A DNA stretch of 64,000 nt from Ophiostoma sp. CBS 140.51 (lineage: Eukaryota; Ascomycota; Sordariomycetes; Ophiostomatales; Ophiostomataceae), in assembly GCA_029298735.1 (NCBI GenBank), contig JANSLP010000161.1, positions 1 through 64,000 of the forward strand, given 5' to 3'. The stretch's first letter is position 1. Every line of letters starts with the position of its first letter. The translations under genes were made by a program, and so were the position numbers. The notes under the pieces are model-generated. The model had not been told where the DNA came from. It did not search any database and worked only from the letters and a program-made list of their open reading frames with translations. This document shows positions 36,301 to 46,810 of this stretch, piece by piece.

Positions 36301-39300
36301 CAGTTCCAACAGGATCGCCTTTTGCTCTTCACCTCTCGCTACTCGTCCTCCGAATGCGAGAGCTCGGTTGACGTTTTACAGGAGGCACCGAGAACCATGT
36401 GCAAGCATGTACGGCATCCAGCATCCGGTATAAGCTGCCGACCCTCTTTTCTCACACCAGCCATGCCAGCATGGCTCCATGGGTCCCGTTTGAACCTCAA
36501 GCAGGACACGCATCTTGCAGATGCCATGCAATTTCACCAGCCGGGATACCATGGTCATGTGAGGTGAAAAAAACCACGACAAGTACTCCGTGTGCTGCGT
36601 ACCCCATGTGGTGTGGATATACAGAAGAGTGGTGTAATTACCTGCATACGACTTCACGCTGCAGAGACTACAGCGCACGACGCACGATGCATACCTCTTT
36701 TCCGTGATGCAAGCCCAAAGTATGCGAATTGGAGGCTCAAAAACACGGGGCGGCTACTGGGGTGTGTGTATGCTCGTTATATGCGGCGTGTCCACCAACC
36801 CAAAGCCAAAGATCCTCTGGTTTCAACACCGACAAGCGCTGGCGCTCAAACAGACTCGTTCTGGCCACAGGCCTGGCCTGGCCAGACCCAGTATTACTCC
36901 GTGCAAGTACAAAGTTTTGCTGACCTGTTCGACAGGCACCAGCAACCATCAGCCTTATTTGCATGCGGGATGGAGCGACAGACAGCTTTGTTTTGGTCGC
37001 TAAAACAAAGCTCACCAAAGTCTTGGCTGTTTCGTCGCAATCATCTGCCGGGAAGGCGCATTTCCCCTAAGGCTTTGTTGTCTAGCACTCCGAACACAGT
37101 ATTTGTCCACTGGTCGAAGCTCTTCCCTGACTTTTCCTAGAACAGAACACGAAGACTGTCCAGCAGCGGAATGTCTCGATCCAATTTTAAGTCTTGTTCA
37201 CTTCGGCATACAAGGACAGCTTTTGACTTGGACTGATTCCTTCATGAGACAACTGACAATTTGTGGCCCTCTTCCTCAAACAGCACAATCTGCCTGACGA
37301 ATGGCAGTCTCTCACAGAGCCACACTGCCAAGGTGCATACTGCGATCCAAAAATGAAAGGCAAATTTGCCTAGACCGATACACGCAAGGGGCCGCTATTC
37401 AACAGAGACTACTGCGCGTCGGCTCTGTTCCGCCCGGAGCTCTTCCCCGCGACGACCAGGCCTACTCATGTTCAAAGCTATGGGGCATCCTAGCCAGTTG
37501 TGCTTGGGCATGCAATATGTGTTACGTTTCCATACATCGCCCTGTCTTGGTCAGAAGAGGCGGTGTGAAGTGAAATTTTGCAAATGAGGAGGAAGAGTTG
37601 CGGGCATCACACACTTCAACGAGGGAGAGAAGAGAGATGTGGTCAATGGCTGGCAGACAGCAAATATGTGATAATCAGATGACGACCTGGGCGTGAGAAA
37701 TTTCGTCTCCCCGCTCTCTTTTTCTTTCCACTGAGACATTTCTATTTGAGGAGTTCGACGCGAGGCCGCATGGCAGACGAAGGAGCAAAGGAAGAAAAAG
37801 GGGCAAATCGGACGCCAGGGTGCGAGTGACAGAAACATTCCAACTCAACGCTACTAGTTCAGCGCCGGCCGTACTATTTTTACACCCCGTTCTGGTAAGT
37901 ACGGAGAATATTTAGGTCTTCATATTGGGGGGGGGGGGGTGCGCATCGAGACAAAAAATCCCCCAACCGCATCATGAAATACGAGCGAGCTCGAACGGCA
38001 GGTCATTATGTCCTTGCAGAAGATGCAGGAAGAAGAAGGCAGTACCTACCAACGATATTTTGCAGAAAAGAACCAAGCCGTGTTCTGTAAGATGGCTGTC
38101 TCTTTACCGTTTGTTCCACTCCGCACTTTGTTCTCTCTTGAGAGTCAGATGGGCAGAGAAAAGAGAGGAGAGGCAGCAGTCAGCCTGCCTGCCGCCACGC
38201 GTGCCAGGGTGAACTAAACAACTGGACAGGAGACAACCGAAGCAAGCCAGTCATCAGCGAGGAGAACAAAAAAAAAAAGTTTCGATCACAGAACACTCGA
38301 GGCCCTTGGCTAGCGTTGCTCTTACCCACCCATCTGCTTTCACACACCCACACCCATCCCAGTGCTCTGTTCACTTCGCCAGCCCGCGCCCTGGATCGTC
38401 TGGCTGCCGGTGAAGCCTAGCGTGGACATGCACAAACAACATCAAGAGAAGAACCTCTCTCTGGGCTACAAATTACGCCCAAAAGGCTCGCAGCTGGGGG
38501 CACGCTTGAGCGGGGACTAGGGTCTGTCACCGCACATCTGCATGCCCACCCCCTCACCTCTAAGCTCATGCCAGCTGTTGATATCAGACTCGTCTGCTTT
38601 TCAGGTGGAAAAAATGAAACAAAGGGAAGAAGAAAGAAAAGAAATAAATAAACAGATAGCTTCCTCAGGGCCCCATGTTTATTCTTCTGTCCTGCATGGG
38701 GAAGGCAACCTACCCATTGGTTGCATCACACAAATGGAGGTGAGGGAGCTCTGCCGTTTATTCCAGCAAAGCTTGATCGAAGCTCCTGGATGGATTGGCA
38801 AACGCATGCTCCATATACAGAGTGGGGGATCTATGTCGACATTTGCTCACAAAACTCACACACCCTCTTTGGCTTTTTTTTTGCTGCCTTCATTCTGCCC
38901 ACTCCGTCCGTGTCCCTAGCTGATAAGGAGATTTCATTCCTTTAAGGGGTGGGACAAAAAGAGCTGAGGACAACACAATATCACACATCATTACATACTC
39001 GATTCAACTCGGTCAGGCGCCCGCCCACAAGAGAGAGCGTATTTTCTTGTGATCATGGCAGACATTTTCAAAAAGAATATGGAAAGGGTGTGGACGGGGA
39101 GCTGTTCAAAGGGACCACACGAATCGAAAAGAGGAAAGGCGAGGCGAGGGAGCTTCAAGATCGATGGGTTGAGCAACAAAGTGCAAAAACACGAAAGCTC
39201 GCTGACAGCGGCAGGAGATGCAAAATGCGAACCTCGACAGCTACTCCGGCAGTCCCGCGAGAGAGCAAAAGCTTCGAGAAGCCATTTATTTTCTACTTCC

Positions 39301-40809
39301 ACCCCAGCATCCTTTTTTCACGAGCTCCAGTCTTTTCTGGAAAGTCCTTCCGTGAGGCAAAAAACGCACAAGAACAGGGGGCGACACGATGGGCCATCCC
39401 CCATAAAACAGCAGTCTTCTGTCTTGCGTGCTATTTACGCAGGAGCCATGACCGCTCTGTGACCAGTGTTCGATGGAAGGAACCTATTTTCAGTCTTTTC
39501 ATCGACACGAGCGTCCAGCCTGGCCCTTTTTGCCGGGTTACAGTGTGTGGTGGCAGCAGAGGAGAAAGGCATTGCACAACTTCTCAACGGTCACCAGCTA
39601 CCTGGGATTCTCACTGGAGAAGACATCCCCCTGTTCCCCCCTCTTTCCCTCCCACACCACCACCCCCTCTCAGCACCCCCAGTTTTAACCTTGCACACCT
39701 GGCACTAAACACAGCCCTCGCTCTGCGCCATCGCACACTCCCCTTCAAGAAAGGAAGCAGAAACGCGAAAATTTGCCAAAGTTGACAGAAACAGCGAGAG
39801 AAAGAGAGTCGGCGGGGGAAGAGGACGAAGAGATAAACTCGGCAGCCACACAATCGGCAGCAACATAAGAAGATGAAAGAGAGGGAAACAAGAATGCACA
39901 GAGCGCAAGATTTGAAAATCAAATCCTGTCCACGGGGTCACAGACTCAACCCAACAAATACAAAAAGGGAAAAGGCCATGGAGAACTGATCATCTCATTA
40001 TGCGGTAAAATTTCGTTTTGTTTTTTTGTTCTCTCGCTTTTCTCAACTGGGCAAACCTTTCTTTCACCGAGAACGGAGGTGAGAGCACGGAGTCTTGATA
40101 TGGGGGTGGACGTCGCCCCCCTCTCCTCTTTCGTTTCCCCTTTGAAAAAAGAAAAGAGAAGGTCGTAAACAGAAACCAGAAACCAGATACCAGAAACCAG
40201 AAAGAAGCGATGAGTGATGTCGGGGATGGGTCCAGGCCCCGAGTTCTGTCCTCGATGCCGATCCTATGGCTGGCTCTACTGGGCACATGACAAAACCCCC
40301 ATCTTTTGGCTATCTCTACATCGAGCTCTTGTCATCTGCCTCTCTTATCACGGTCGATCCTGAATTGTTGCAGTCCAGTCGATGTTCGCAATGATATCTC
40401 TGCTCTGGCAGCTTGCTTTGTTTGCCACCGATGAGCGAGTGGCCAGGCCGGTCCATGGGAAGCAAGCCCGCGCGGCAGGGGAAGCTCTGAGAGGCAAAAA
40501 AAATGAACAAGGAAGCTGTCGAGGCTGTCAAAACAGCTTGCTTCAACGGCCACAACGGTCTCACCGCGATAGACTTTGTCCACCCAGTTGGTGAATCTGT
40601 TTTCATATGTCGATTCCCAAGCGGTTTGTCGTTTTTTGCCATTTCACGATCTTGTTGGCGTTCCCCGGAATTTTGTTTTGATGTCCTTCGAAACGATCTT
40701 TCAGATATCTCACTTTAACACCTTTTACAGGACGCACGCCCCTCTCTCTCGAATTGCCTCTTTGGTCGCTAACACCCTCGCCACGCACACAACGGGGCCC
40801 TAGGCCTAG

Positions 40810-40836
40810 AGACCCGAGACCCCATTCCCCGGGTCT
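40810..40836. repeat. Short inverted repeat (7-bp arms)
   Basis: AGACCCG at 40810-40816 pairs with CGGGTCT at 40830-40836 around a 13-nt loop. It lies just after GGGGCCC and TAGGCCTA palindromes (40795-40808) and just before a second, longer hairpin. Confidence 0.6.
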
Positions 40837-40844
40837 TGTTTGGG

Positions 40845-40888
40845 CTTTCACGATCTTTTTTACCCCATACTAGAGAAGATCGTGAAAG
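40845..40888. repeat. Perfect 13-bp inverted repeat
   Basis: CTTTCACGATCTT at 40845-40857 and its exact reverse complement AAGATCGTGAAAG at 40876-40888 flank an 18-nt loop that begins with T residues. Any transcript across this point could form a stable stem-loop. No coding frame overlaps it convincingly. Confidence 0.75.
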
Positions 40889-42097
40889 ACCACAACATCA
40901 GATAAGGTGCTGCGGCGCGGCATTCCCAACGGCCAGCCCAGCCATGTGTCCCTAGGAGCCACGCCCCCAGGGTGCTAAGAAGCACACGATGAACAAAAAA
41001 AAACCGCAACACGACGATGCGCACGCCTCCCTCCTCTTCCTCCACGGGCCAGCCCGCGCTCCCCCGGAATGAGGTTGATGTTTTGCAGCGCGCCCCTCTT
41101 CACGATGTCTCTTTTTTTTGTGGTCTTGTCTTATTTCCAGATCTGCTTTTATACCCTTTCCCATAACGCCGCCCCGGTTTGGCCTTTTGACCGTCTGAAC
41201 CGTTTAAACCGTTTGATCGCCACCTGGCTCTTGTGCACACAGGCGCGCCTTTTGGATCGTATTTCCCCCCAGCCTGCGATCCGATTTAAGCGCAGCGACG
41301 CAAAATCTTTGCCGCGCGATCGCTAAAACTGGATGCAGAAAAATGCTGGCCGCCAAAAGGCTCACATTGCGCGATGTTTCCAATTGGCGATGCCTACAGC
41401 AAAGCGACCAAACAACGCCGGGTTTCAATTCAAAATCAAATAGGAAAGCAAAAAAAAAATTGGCAGCACCTACGAACTCAAACAGCAGCGGATGATCATC
41501 TGTTCAAACGGATTCTACGTCTTACAAATACACAATTCAACCATGAAAGTTTAGGCGGCTGCGCCGTGAGTGGCCAATTCAAACAAAATTTTGCAAGAGT
41601 CGCATTGGCATCCACAGTAGTTGCCACTGATGGCTGAATGCGGCGCCCCAACATACACACGCATATGGGCATTTGCATTTGTACGGAGCATTCTGGCTTT
41701 GATTTCTGTATTTGGTTATATTTAAGACTTAAATAATCGTACAAGTGTGATAAGAGTAAGGGTAAATAACAGCAAAAAAAAGAAGAAAAGACTTAACAAA
41801 ACGGACGACACAAGTCCAGTACAATTAACGGACAAAAAGAGAAGAAGAAAAGAAAAAGAAAAAGAAACATGATCCCCATTTCCCGGTGTGTCTCGGTAAA
41901 AACTCCCATCCCTTCGCTGTCCTACCCTTTGTAGCAACAATACAGAGAAGACGCGCACCAAATAGAAGGGAAAACAAAAATGACAAATGAACAAGTAAAG
42001 GGCAAACGTCAAGAAACCAAAATAAACAAAATAAACGAAGAGATATTAAGCTCCACACCCATTTTTTTCAGTCAGCACCATAAAGCAACCTTCCGCA

Positions 42098-45000
42098 TCA
42101 TGCCTCCTCGCCAATCAGCTGGAACAGCGATGTGATGTAGGTGGCCAGGGCACGGTTCTCAGCCATGATCTCGTACAGCCGGGGAAGCATATTCCGGAAC
42201 AGGCGCTCGTTCCAGCCGCCAGCCTCTTGAGCCGCGGCCGCAGCAGCTGCGTCAGCGGGAGAGTGTGAGTGGCGCACGCCAGAGGCAGCACCGCTCGTCT
42301 TGGGCTGTAGCAAACCTGATGATGAAGACGGCGTACCGGGCTGCGATGGCTTGTTGTTACGCTTGGCAAGAGCAGACGAGTACTTTCCATTGGCCTGCCG
42401 CTGCTGCTCATCACTATCCTCGAGCATGACGACCTGGCCGCGCTCGTCGAGAACGACCTCGGCCTTGGACGCGTTGCGAGCAATATTGCGCAGCACGAGG
42501 ACGGCACTCAGTGGGATGCCGGCGGCTTGTGGCGGCAGGTTGGGGTTGCGCTCGTCGCGCATGGTGGCCGTCTCTTCGTAGGCGACGCTGATAGTCTTGG
42601 CAGGCACAACGTACGAGCGCTTCTGGCGCTTGTTGGGCGTCGTGGCCAATCCACTGCCGGCGTTGGAAGTGCTACCGTTGGCCGTGCCGTTGGCACCGTT
42701 GGCCGCCCCGTTGGGGGTTGCACCTGCACCATTGGCTTTTGCACCGCCGCCCGTTGCCATCAAATCGCCATTCGACACACTACTGCGCTGGCGCTGGTGC
42801 TTCAGCGGGTTGGACGACTGAACACCGCTGATGCTGCCGCTGCCGTCGGCGGGTGAACCATTCTCTGTTGACTGCCCCGATGGTGCCGAAGTAGCTGGTG
42901 CGTCTTGTTGCTGCTGCTGCTTCTGGTCTTGGCGGATGTCCATCTCCGACTTGACCGCGTGTGTCTTAATGTGCTTCATGAAATCGACCAGTGGCATCTT
43001 GGTACCCTTGGGGTACTTGCGGCACCCAGCCCAAAGGCAGCGCACATCGCGCTCCTTGACATTGGCCACTTTGCCGTCGGCGCCAGGCTTCTCGCCCACA
43101 TGGTCCTTGAGAATGTGCTCGTACAGCTTGTCGGCGGCGTCAAAGAAGATGCCACACGAGGGCGATGCGAGCGGTGCGGAATTAGCGGTAGCAGCGGCCG
43201 GCATGCGCCACTGGCAGCGGAAGAACTCCTGGCCTTCCGGGCTGATCGGCCGCCGGCGAGGGCGAATTCCCTTGATAATGAACTTTTGCACCTCGCCCTG
43301 TGGGGTCTGCTCCTTTTGGATCTGGGCCCCGGCTGCATGGTAGACGTGAGTAACGTTACGGATGAACTCGGCGGCGCCCAGCATCGTGCGCCCGGACTGC
43401 TGCACAGGCTGTAGGAAAGAAGACTGGTACGCCTGCCAGATGGCAATCTGGGTAATCGACGAATCTGAGTCCTCCTCAAAGAAGCAGCGCAGCCACGTGT
43501 AGCAGCGCTCGGGTTCGTCAGTAGCGACCAGGCGTGTCAGCAGATCGGGCGGTAGTGCGAGCACCTCTTCCGAGGCAGGAAGTTTGCGCTCTGGCTGCAG
43601 CACCAGTTCCTTGACTCCGCGCTTTGCGCCATGTGAGAGAAGACCCACAAGCTGCTTGACCAGCTCCTCTGTGCGCACAGAGCGCAGCAGGCGGTCGACA
43701 TTGGCGGCAACGGCAGTGTACTGATATAAGAAATCCAGACAAGCGTCCATGAGCTCGTCGTCGTTGAGCAGCAGCCACTGCATGACGCGCTGCAGCACGG
43801 TGGGGGGCACGCTGCCGAGTCGATTAGTCTCGGCGAGATTCATGGAGATACGGCCAATGGCGCGCAATGCCGTGAGTACAACGCCACGGTCGGGTGAGTC
43901 AAGCTGGCGCAGCAGTGTCTGGTAGAGCGGGTCGTTGTCGCCGAGGATCAAGAAGGGGGTCAGCTGCTCGGCAATATCGAGCGCACAGTGCTTGAGCTCA
44001 ACAACAGCGTCGCGGTCGGGCAGGTTGAGGGCAATACACAGGAAATCGCGACACGGTGCGAAGTCGGCCACAAAGTACGCATTCTCGGGAAGAGTCACCA
44101 TGTTGCGCACCGTCAACGCGGCCTCAATGATCAGCACCATCTGGTCGGCGAACGCTTCGGTCTGAATACAGTCCATGGTGTCGCGTGGCTGCAGCTGGGC
44201 AATGCGCTCCAGAATGTCGGGCGTGCCGTTAACGCCGTCCAGCTCACCCAGGTCGTTCTCGTCGACGTCCTGGTCGTATGACACCTTCCATTGCACATCG
44301 TGGTAGAACAGGCTGCCCACCTGCAAGGCCTTCTCGATGAGGCCCTCGGCCAGTCCTGGGAATGATTCGAACTTGTACTTATCACCCCGTTCGTACGATA
44401 TCTTCACAAGGTGGCTCAGTGCAAATGCCTCTTCTGCCTGCAGGCCCGACCGCAATGCACCCAGGCAACGAACGTAGATGTTAGGACCCTCGTTACCGGG
44501 CGGCACGGGCGGACGTGCGGCAAAGCGGCTGAGGGACACACCGGATGCCTGCAGACGCTGCAAGCGGCTCTGCTGCAAAAATTTGGCCGGTGCGTTGGCC
44601 GGTGCTTCTGCGAGCTTCAGCACAACGGGCACAGGTCCGTGCGGCTCATAGGTCTGCACGGTGGACGAGAACAGTTCCGAATTGGGTGGGTTGTACACCA
44701 TGGACGCGTTGCGCTGATGTGATTGCTGTTGCGGCGCATGCTGTTGCTGGTGCAGCGGCAGATGGTGGTTCTGGTTCGGGGGAAAGGACTGCATACCAAA
44801 CGACTGCTGCGCTCCGCTCTGTGGTGTACCCGGTAGGTGTTGCTGGCCGGCTGGCCCATGATGGCTTGCGTTCGAGCCACCACCAGCCTGCTGTCCCGAA
44901 GCGTGTCTCGACTGGCGCGTTGAGGCTGTGTCCGGCTGGAAGATGACGCGCTGCGGTGGTGCCTCACGAAGACCTCGCGACGCACGGCCACTCAACGGTG

Positions 45001-45523
45001 TGCCGTTCGGATCTGCCGCTCCGTGGTCCCGGTGTGTGGGAGTGGCTATTGGATCACCAGTGCCACCCATGGGCGTATCGAAAGCACCTGACGGCCGCAT
45101 GTTAGCGCGGTGTCCGCCAAAGTTCTCGAGCGTCCGTGTCAGCAGCCCACCACCCTTGGCCGAGAGGTGTTCCAGAATCTCTGGCGGCGGAGGCTCCTGC
45201 TTGTGAATCGTCGTGATCTCGTATGCAGCCAGGTTTTTGTAGTAGGCCAGTTTCAAGCTGTAAGCAGCCGACGCCTCGTTGTTGCTGTATAGCTCCAGCG
45301 CGTTGACCATGTTGCGCCATGCCAGCTTCTCCTCACTGATCTTGTCGTAGCCGCCATGCTCGACAATCACCTTGAACAGCTTGAGCAAGTCCACCGGCGT
45401 CTGCCCAACCTTGGGCTCCGCCTCAAAGTTGGTCCCACGCTTGGCATGGTAGTCGCGCAATTTTGCAATGAACTCGACGTACTCGGGCGTTTGGTCGATT
45501 GTGTGCCCCGGCTGCGGCGCCAT
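42098..45523 (-). CDS. Chromatin-remodelling complex RSC subunit Rsc9, ARID2-like
   Basis: One uninterrupted frame of 1141 residues. Rsc9 is a subunit of the RSC ATP-dependent nucleosome remodeller and acts in the nucleus. An ARID/BRIGHT DNA-binding domain lies at about residues 10-105 (VEFIAKLRDYHAKRGTNFE, then VDLLKLFKVIVEHGGYDKIS and WRNMVNALEL). Residues 135-300 are disordered, with His/Gln runs. A helical repeat-like region spans about 330-660. At about 665-755 a winged-helix segment (WLRCFFEEDSDSSITQIAIW) resembles the RFX-type domain of ARID2 proteins. A C2H2-like unit follows near 825-850 (CLWAGC with HIKTH). The tail is low-complexity and ends in a helix. The combination of ARID, RFX-like and zinc-finger parts is the ARID2/Rsc9 arrangement. 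The start ATGGCGCCG fits fungal context. Confidence 0.88.
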   Translation of the reverse strand: MAPQPGHTIDQTPEYVEFIAKLRDYHAKRGTNFEAEPKVGQTPVDLLKLFKVIVEHGGYDKISEEKLAWRNMVNALELYSNNEASAAYSLKLAYYKNLAAYEITTIHKQEPPPPEILEHLSAKGGGLLTRTLENFGGHRANMRPSGAFDTPMGGTGDPIATPTHRDHGAADPNGTPLSGRASRGLREAPPQRVIFQPDTASTRQSRHASGQQAGGGSNASHHGPAGQQHLPGTPQSGAQQSFGMQSFPPNQNHHLPLHQQQHAPQQQSHQRNASMVYNPPNSELFSSTVQTYEPHGPVPVVLKLAEAPANAPAKFLQQSRLQRLQASGVSLSRFAARPPVPPGNEGPNIYVRCLGALRSGLQAEEAFALSHLVKISYERGDKYKFESFPGLAEGLIEKALQVGSLFYHDVQWKVSYDQDVDENDLGELDGVNGTPDILERIAQLQPRDTMDCIQTEAFADQMVLIIEAALTVRNMVTLPENAYFVADFAPCRDFLCIALNLPDRDAVVELKHCALDIAEQLTPFLILGDNDPLYQTLLRQLDSPDRGVVLTALRAIGRISMNLAETNRLGSVPPTVLQRVMQWLLLNDDELMDACLDFLYQYTAVAANVDRLLRSVRTEELVKQLVGLLSHGAKRGVKELVLQPERKLPASEEVLALPPDLLTRLVATDEPERCYTWLRCFFEEDSDSSITQIAIWQAYQSSFLQPVQQSGRTMLGAAEFIRNVTHVYHAAGAQIQKEQTPQGEVQKFIIKGIRPRRRPISPEGQEFFRCQWRMPAAATANSAPLASPSCGIFFDAADKLYEHILKDHVGEKPGADGKVANVKERDVRCLWAGCRKYPKGTKMPLVDFMKHIKTHAVKSEMDIRQDQKQQQQQDAPATSAPSGQSTENGSPADGSGSISGVQSSNPLKHQRQRSSVSNGDLMATGGGAKANGAGATPNGAANGANGTANGSTSNAGSGLATTPNKRQKRSYVVPAKTISVAYEETATMRDERNPNLPPQAAGIPLSAVLVLRNIARNASKAEVVLDERGQVVMLEDSDEQQRQANGKYSSALAKRNNKPSQPGTPSSSSGLLQPKTSGAASGVRHSHSPADAAAAAAAQEAGGWNERLFRNMLPRLYEIMAENRALATYITSLFQLIGEEA

Positions 45524-46810
45524 CGTGGGCCACCGGAAGAGGGGAGGTATGTGAACGTTGAGAGGATTTTGATGTGGAGGCTGGACGGAGAAGTCGAGTG
45601 GTGGGAGGGTCGATTGAATGGGCTTTGTTGGGATGAAAGGTTTGGGTCTGTTGAAGGGAAGGGTGTGGCCGTTGTTGTTGCTGTCGTTGGCGGGGCCTAT
45701 GCCGTTGCTCTTTCCGTTTGTGCCGTCGCCGTTTCGATGGTCGAGGCCGTCAGTCGCGGTCCAGCTGTTTCCGTCTGTGTTCCCGTTGGCACCACCGTTG
45801 GAAACGCCGTTCTGCCCGTTTTGCCCGACTGTATCTGGAGGCTTCTTGAGCTGAGGCTGAAGTCGCGCCCCAACCCAGGTTTCGCCGATCTCGTTTTCTG
45901 GCTGCGAGGATTCTACCGTCGCGTCGAATTGAAAAACAGGGCACTGAAATTATCAATCGCGTGTCGTGGAAACGTTGCGTGCGCGATGCTGGTACTCGTC
46001 GTGGTTGCGCACTGATGGAGCTCGTCGTTTTTTTTTTGGACTTGAGTGTTTTGCGCTGCGCTTGGAGATGGATGCGTGTAAAGGGATGCTTGCTGGAGAC
46101 GCGCAGCAGCAACCACAAGGCGACGCTAGAATTCGCGAATGTGAGAAATGGCTACTATTTTTTCGAGGCAGATGTGGTCCGTGCGGGAAGTAGGTGCTGA
46201 CCAATAAGAAGCCGCCATTCTGCGCCACACTAGTCGTGGCTTGAACGTTGTCTGGTACAACGGCATCACTGAGTTTCTTGACCTTCGCATCGTGATCGAT
46301 GCAACTCACAGCCGTCAATACTAAGATATCTGGGGTTATACAGTGATCATGTCTGCCGTTCGATTGGAATTTGAATACGAATCTTACAGTTGTAAGAGAT
46401 ACGGTGCCGGCTTAAGTTAGTGATGGTAAGACTTCGATGAGTTTGTTACGCAGCATGATGCTACCGGGAACCAGTATCAGAACTCACCGAAACCACGCGT
46501 TCGATGAACTTTTTTGGATGTTTTTCTCATCGAGTGATGAGATGTTTGATTTGTTGACGGATAGTATTGTCACAGTTACAATATGTCGTTGCGCCGTGTG
46601 CTCTTTCCGTCTGTGTGCTTGTTCTGACCGCACCTTCCGCCAAAGACATTGTTGACCCACCCCTATTCTGCATCGAGAAGGAACAACCAGTCGTAACTAG
46701 ACCTTGCCCCTTTTCTTGGTAAGATGAACTGTTCTCCGTCCTGCTTCGTTCTTTTTCTTCTCTCTCCGTCTTTTACAAAAAGACACTTCTGCCCATTCTC
46801 CATCAACATC
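45524..46810. promoter_or_regulatory. Divergent region between RSC9 and an uncharacterised gene
   Basis: About 1.3 kb between divergent starts. The first 500 nt upstream of RSC9 are G/T-rich on the plus strand with many GTT-GGG units, suggesting a pyrimidine/purine-skewed leader on the minus strand. A possible donor GTAAGA at 46719 lies close to the start of the plus-strand gene, so a leader intron is conceivable. No gene is supported. Confidence 0.45.

Larger units (their letters stand above)
33354..42097. other. Nearly nine-kilobase stretch with no supported gene
   Basis: Nothing here has recognisable family motifs. The left part (33.36-34.3 kb) is AG-rich on the plus strand, so CT-rich on the strand of the dehydrogenase, and is probably its leader and promoter; it includes a (GTAG)n run near 33560-33580. 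Further AG-rich stretches lie at 35.0-35.35, 39.78-39.9 and 40.14-40.2 kb. Small repeats of ACCAGAA occur at 40170-40202, and a run of 12 or so G lies near 37927. Paired hairpins occur at 40.81-40.89 kb. A 278-codon open frame at 38949-39785 (plus) lacks coding character. Spliced small genes or noncoding RNAs could be missed. Confidence 0.6.

Noticed and set aside
37921..37945. Poly-G run in noncoding DNA, and another near 63690 in a GMP synthase intron
   Set aside because: Simple homopolymers; no sign of function beyond possible sequencing-length uncertainty.
38949..39785. 278-codon open frame on the plus strand
   Set aside because: Composition is that of translated noncoding DNA (high Arg, Ser, His, Cys), with no recognisable domain and no good start context.
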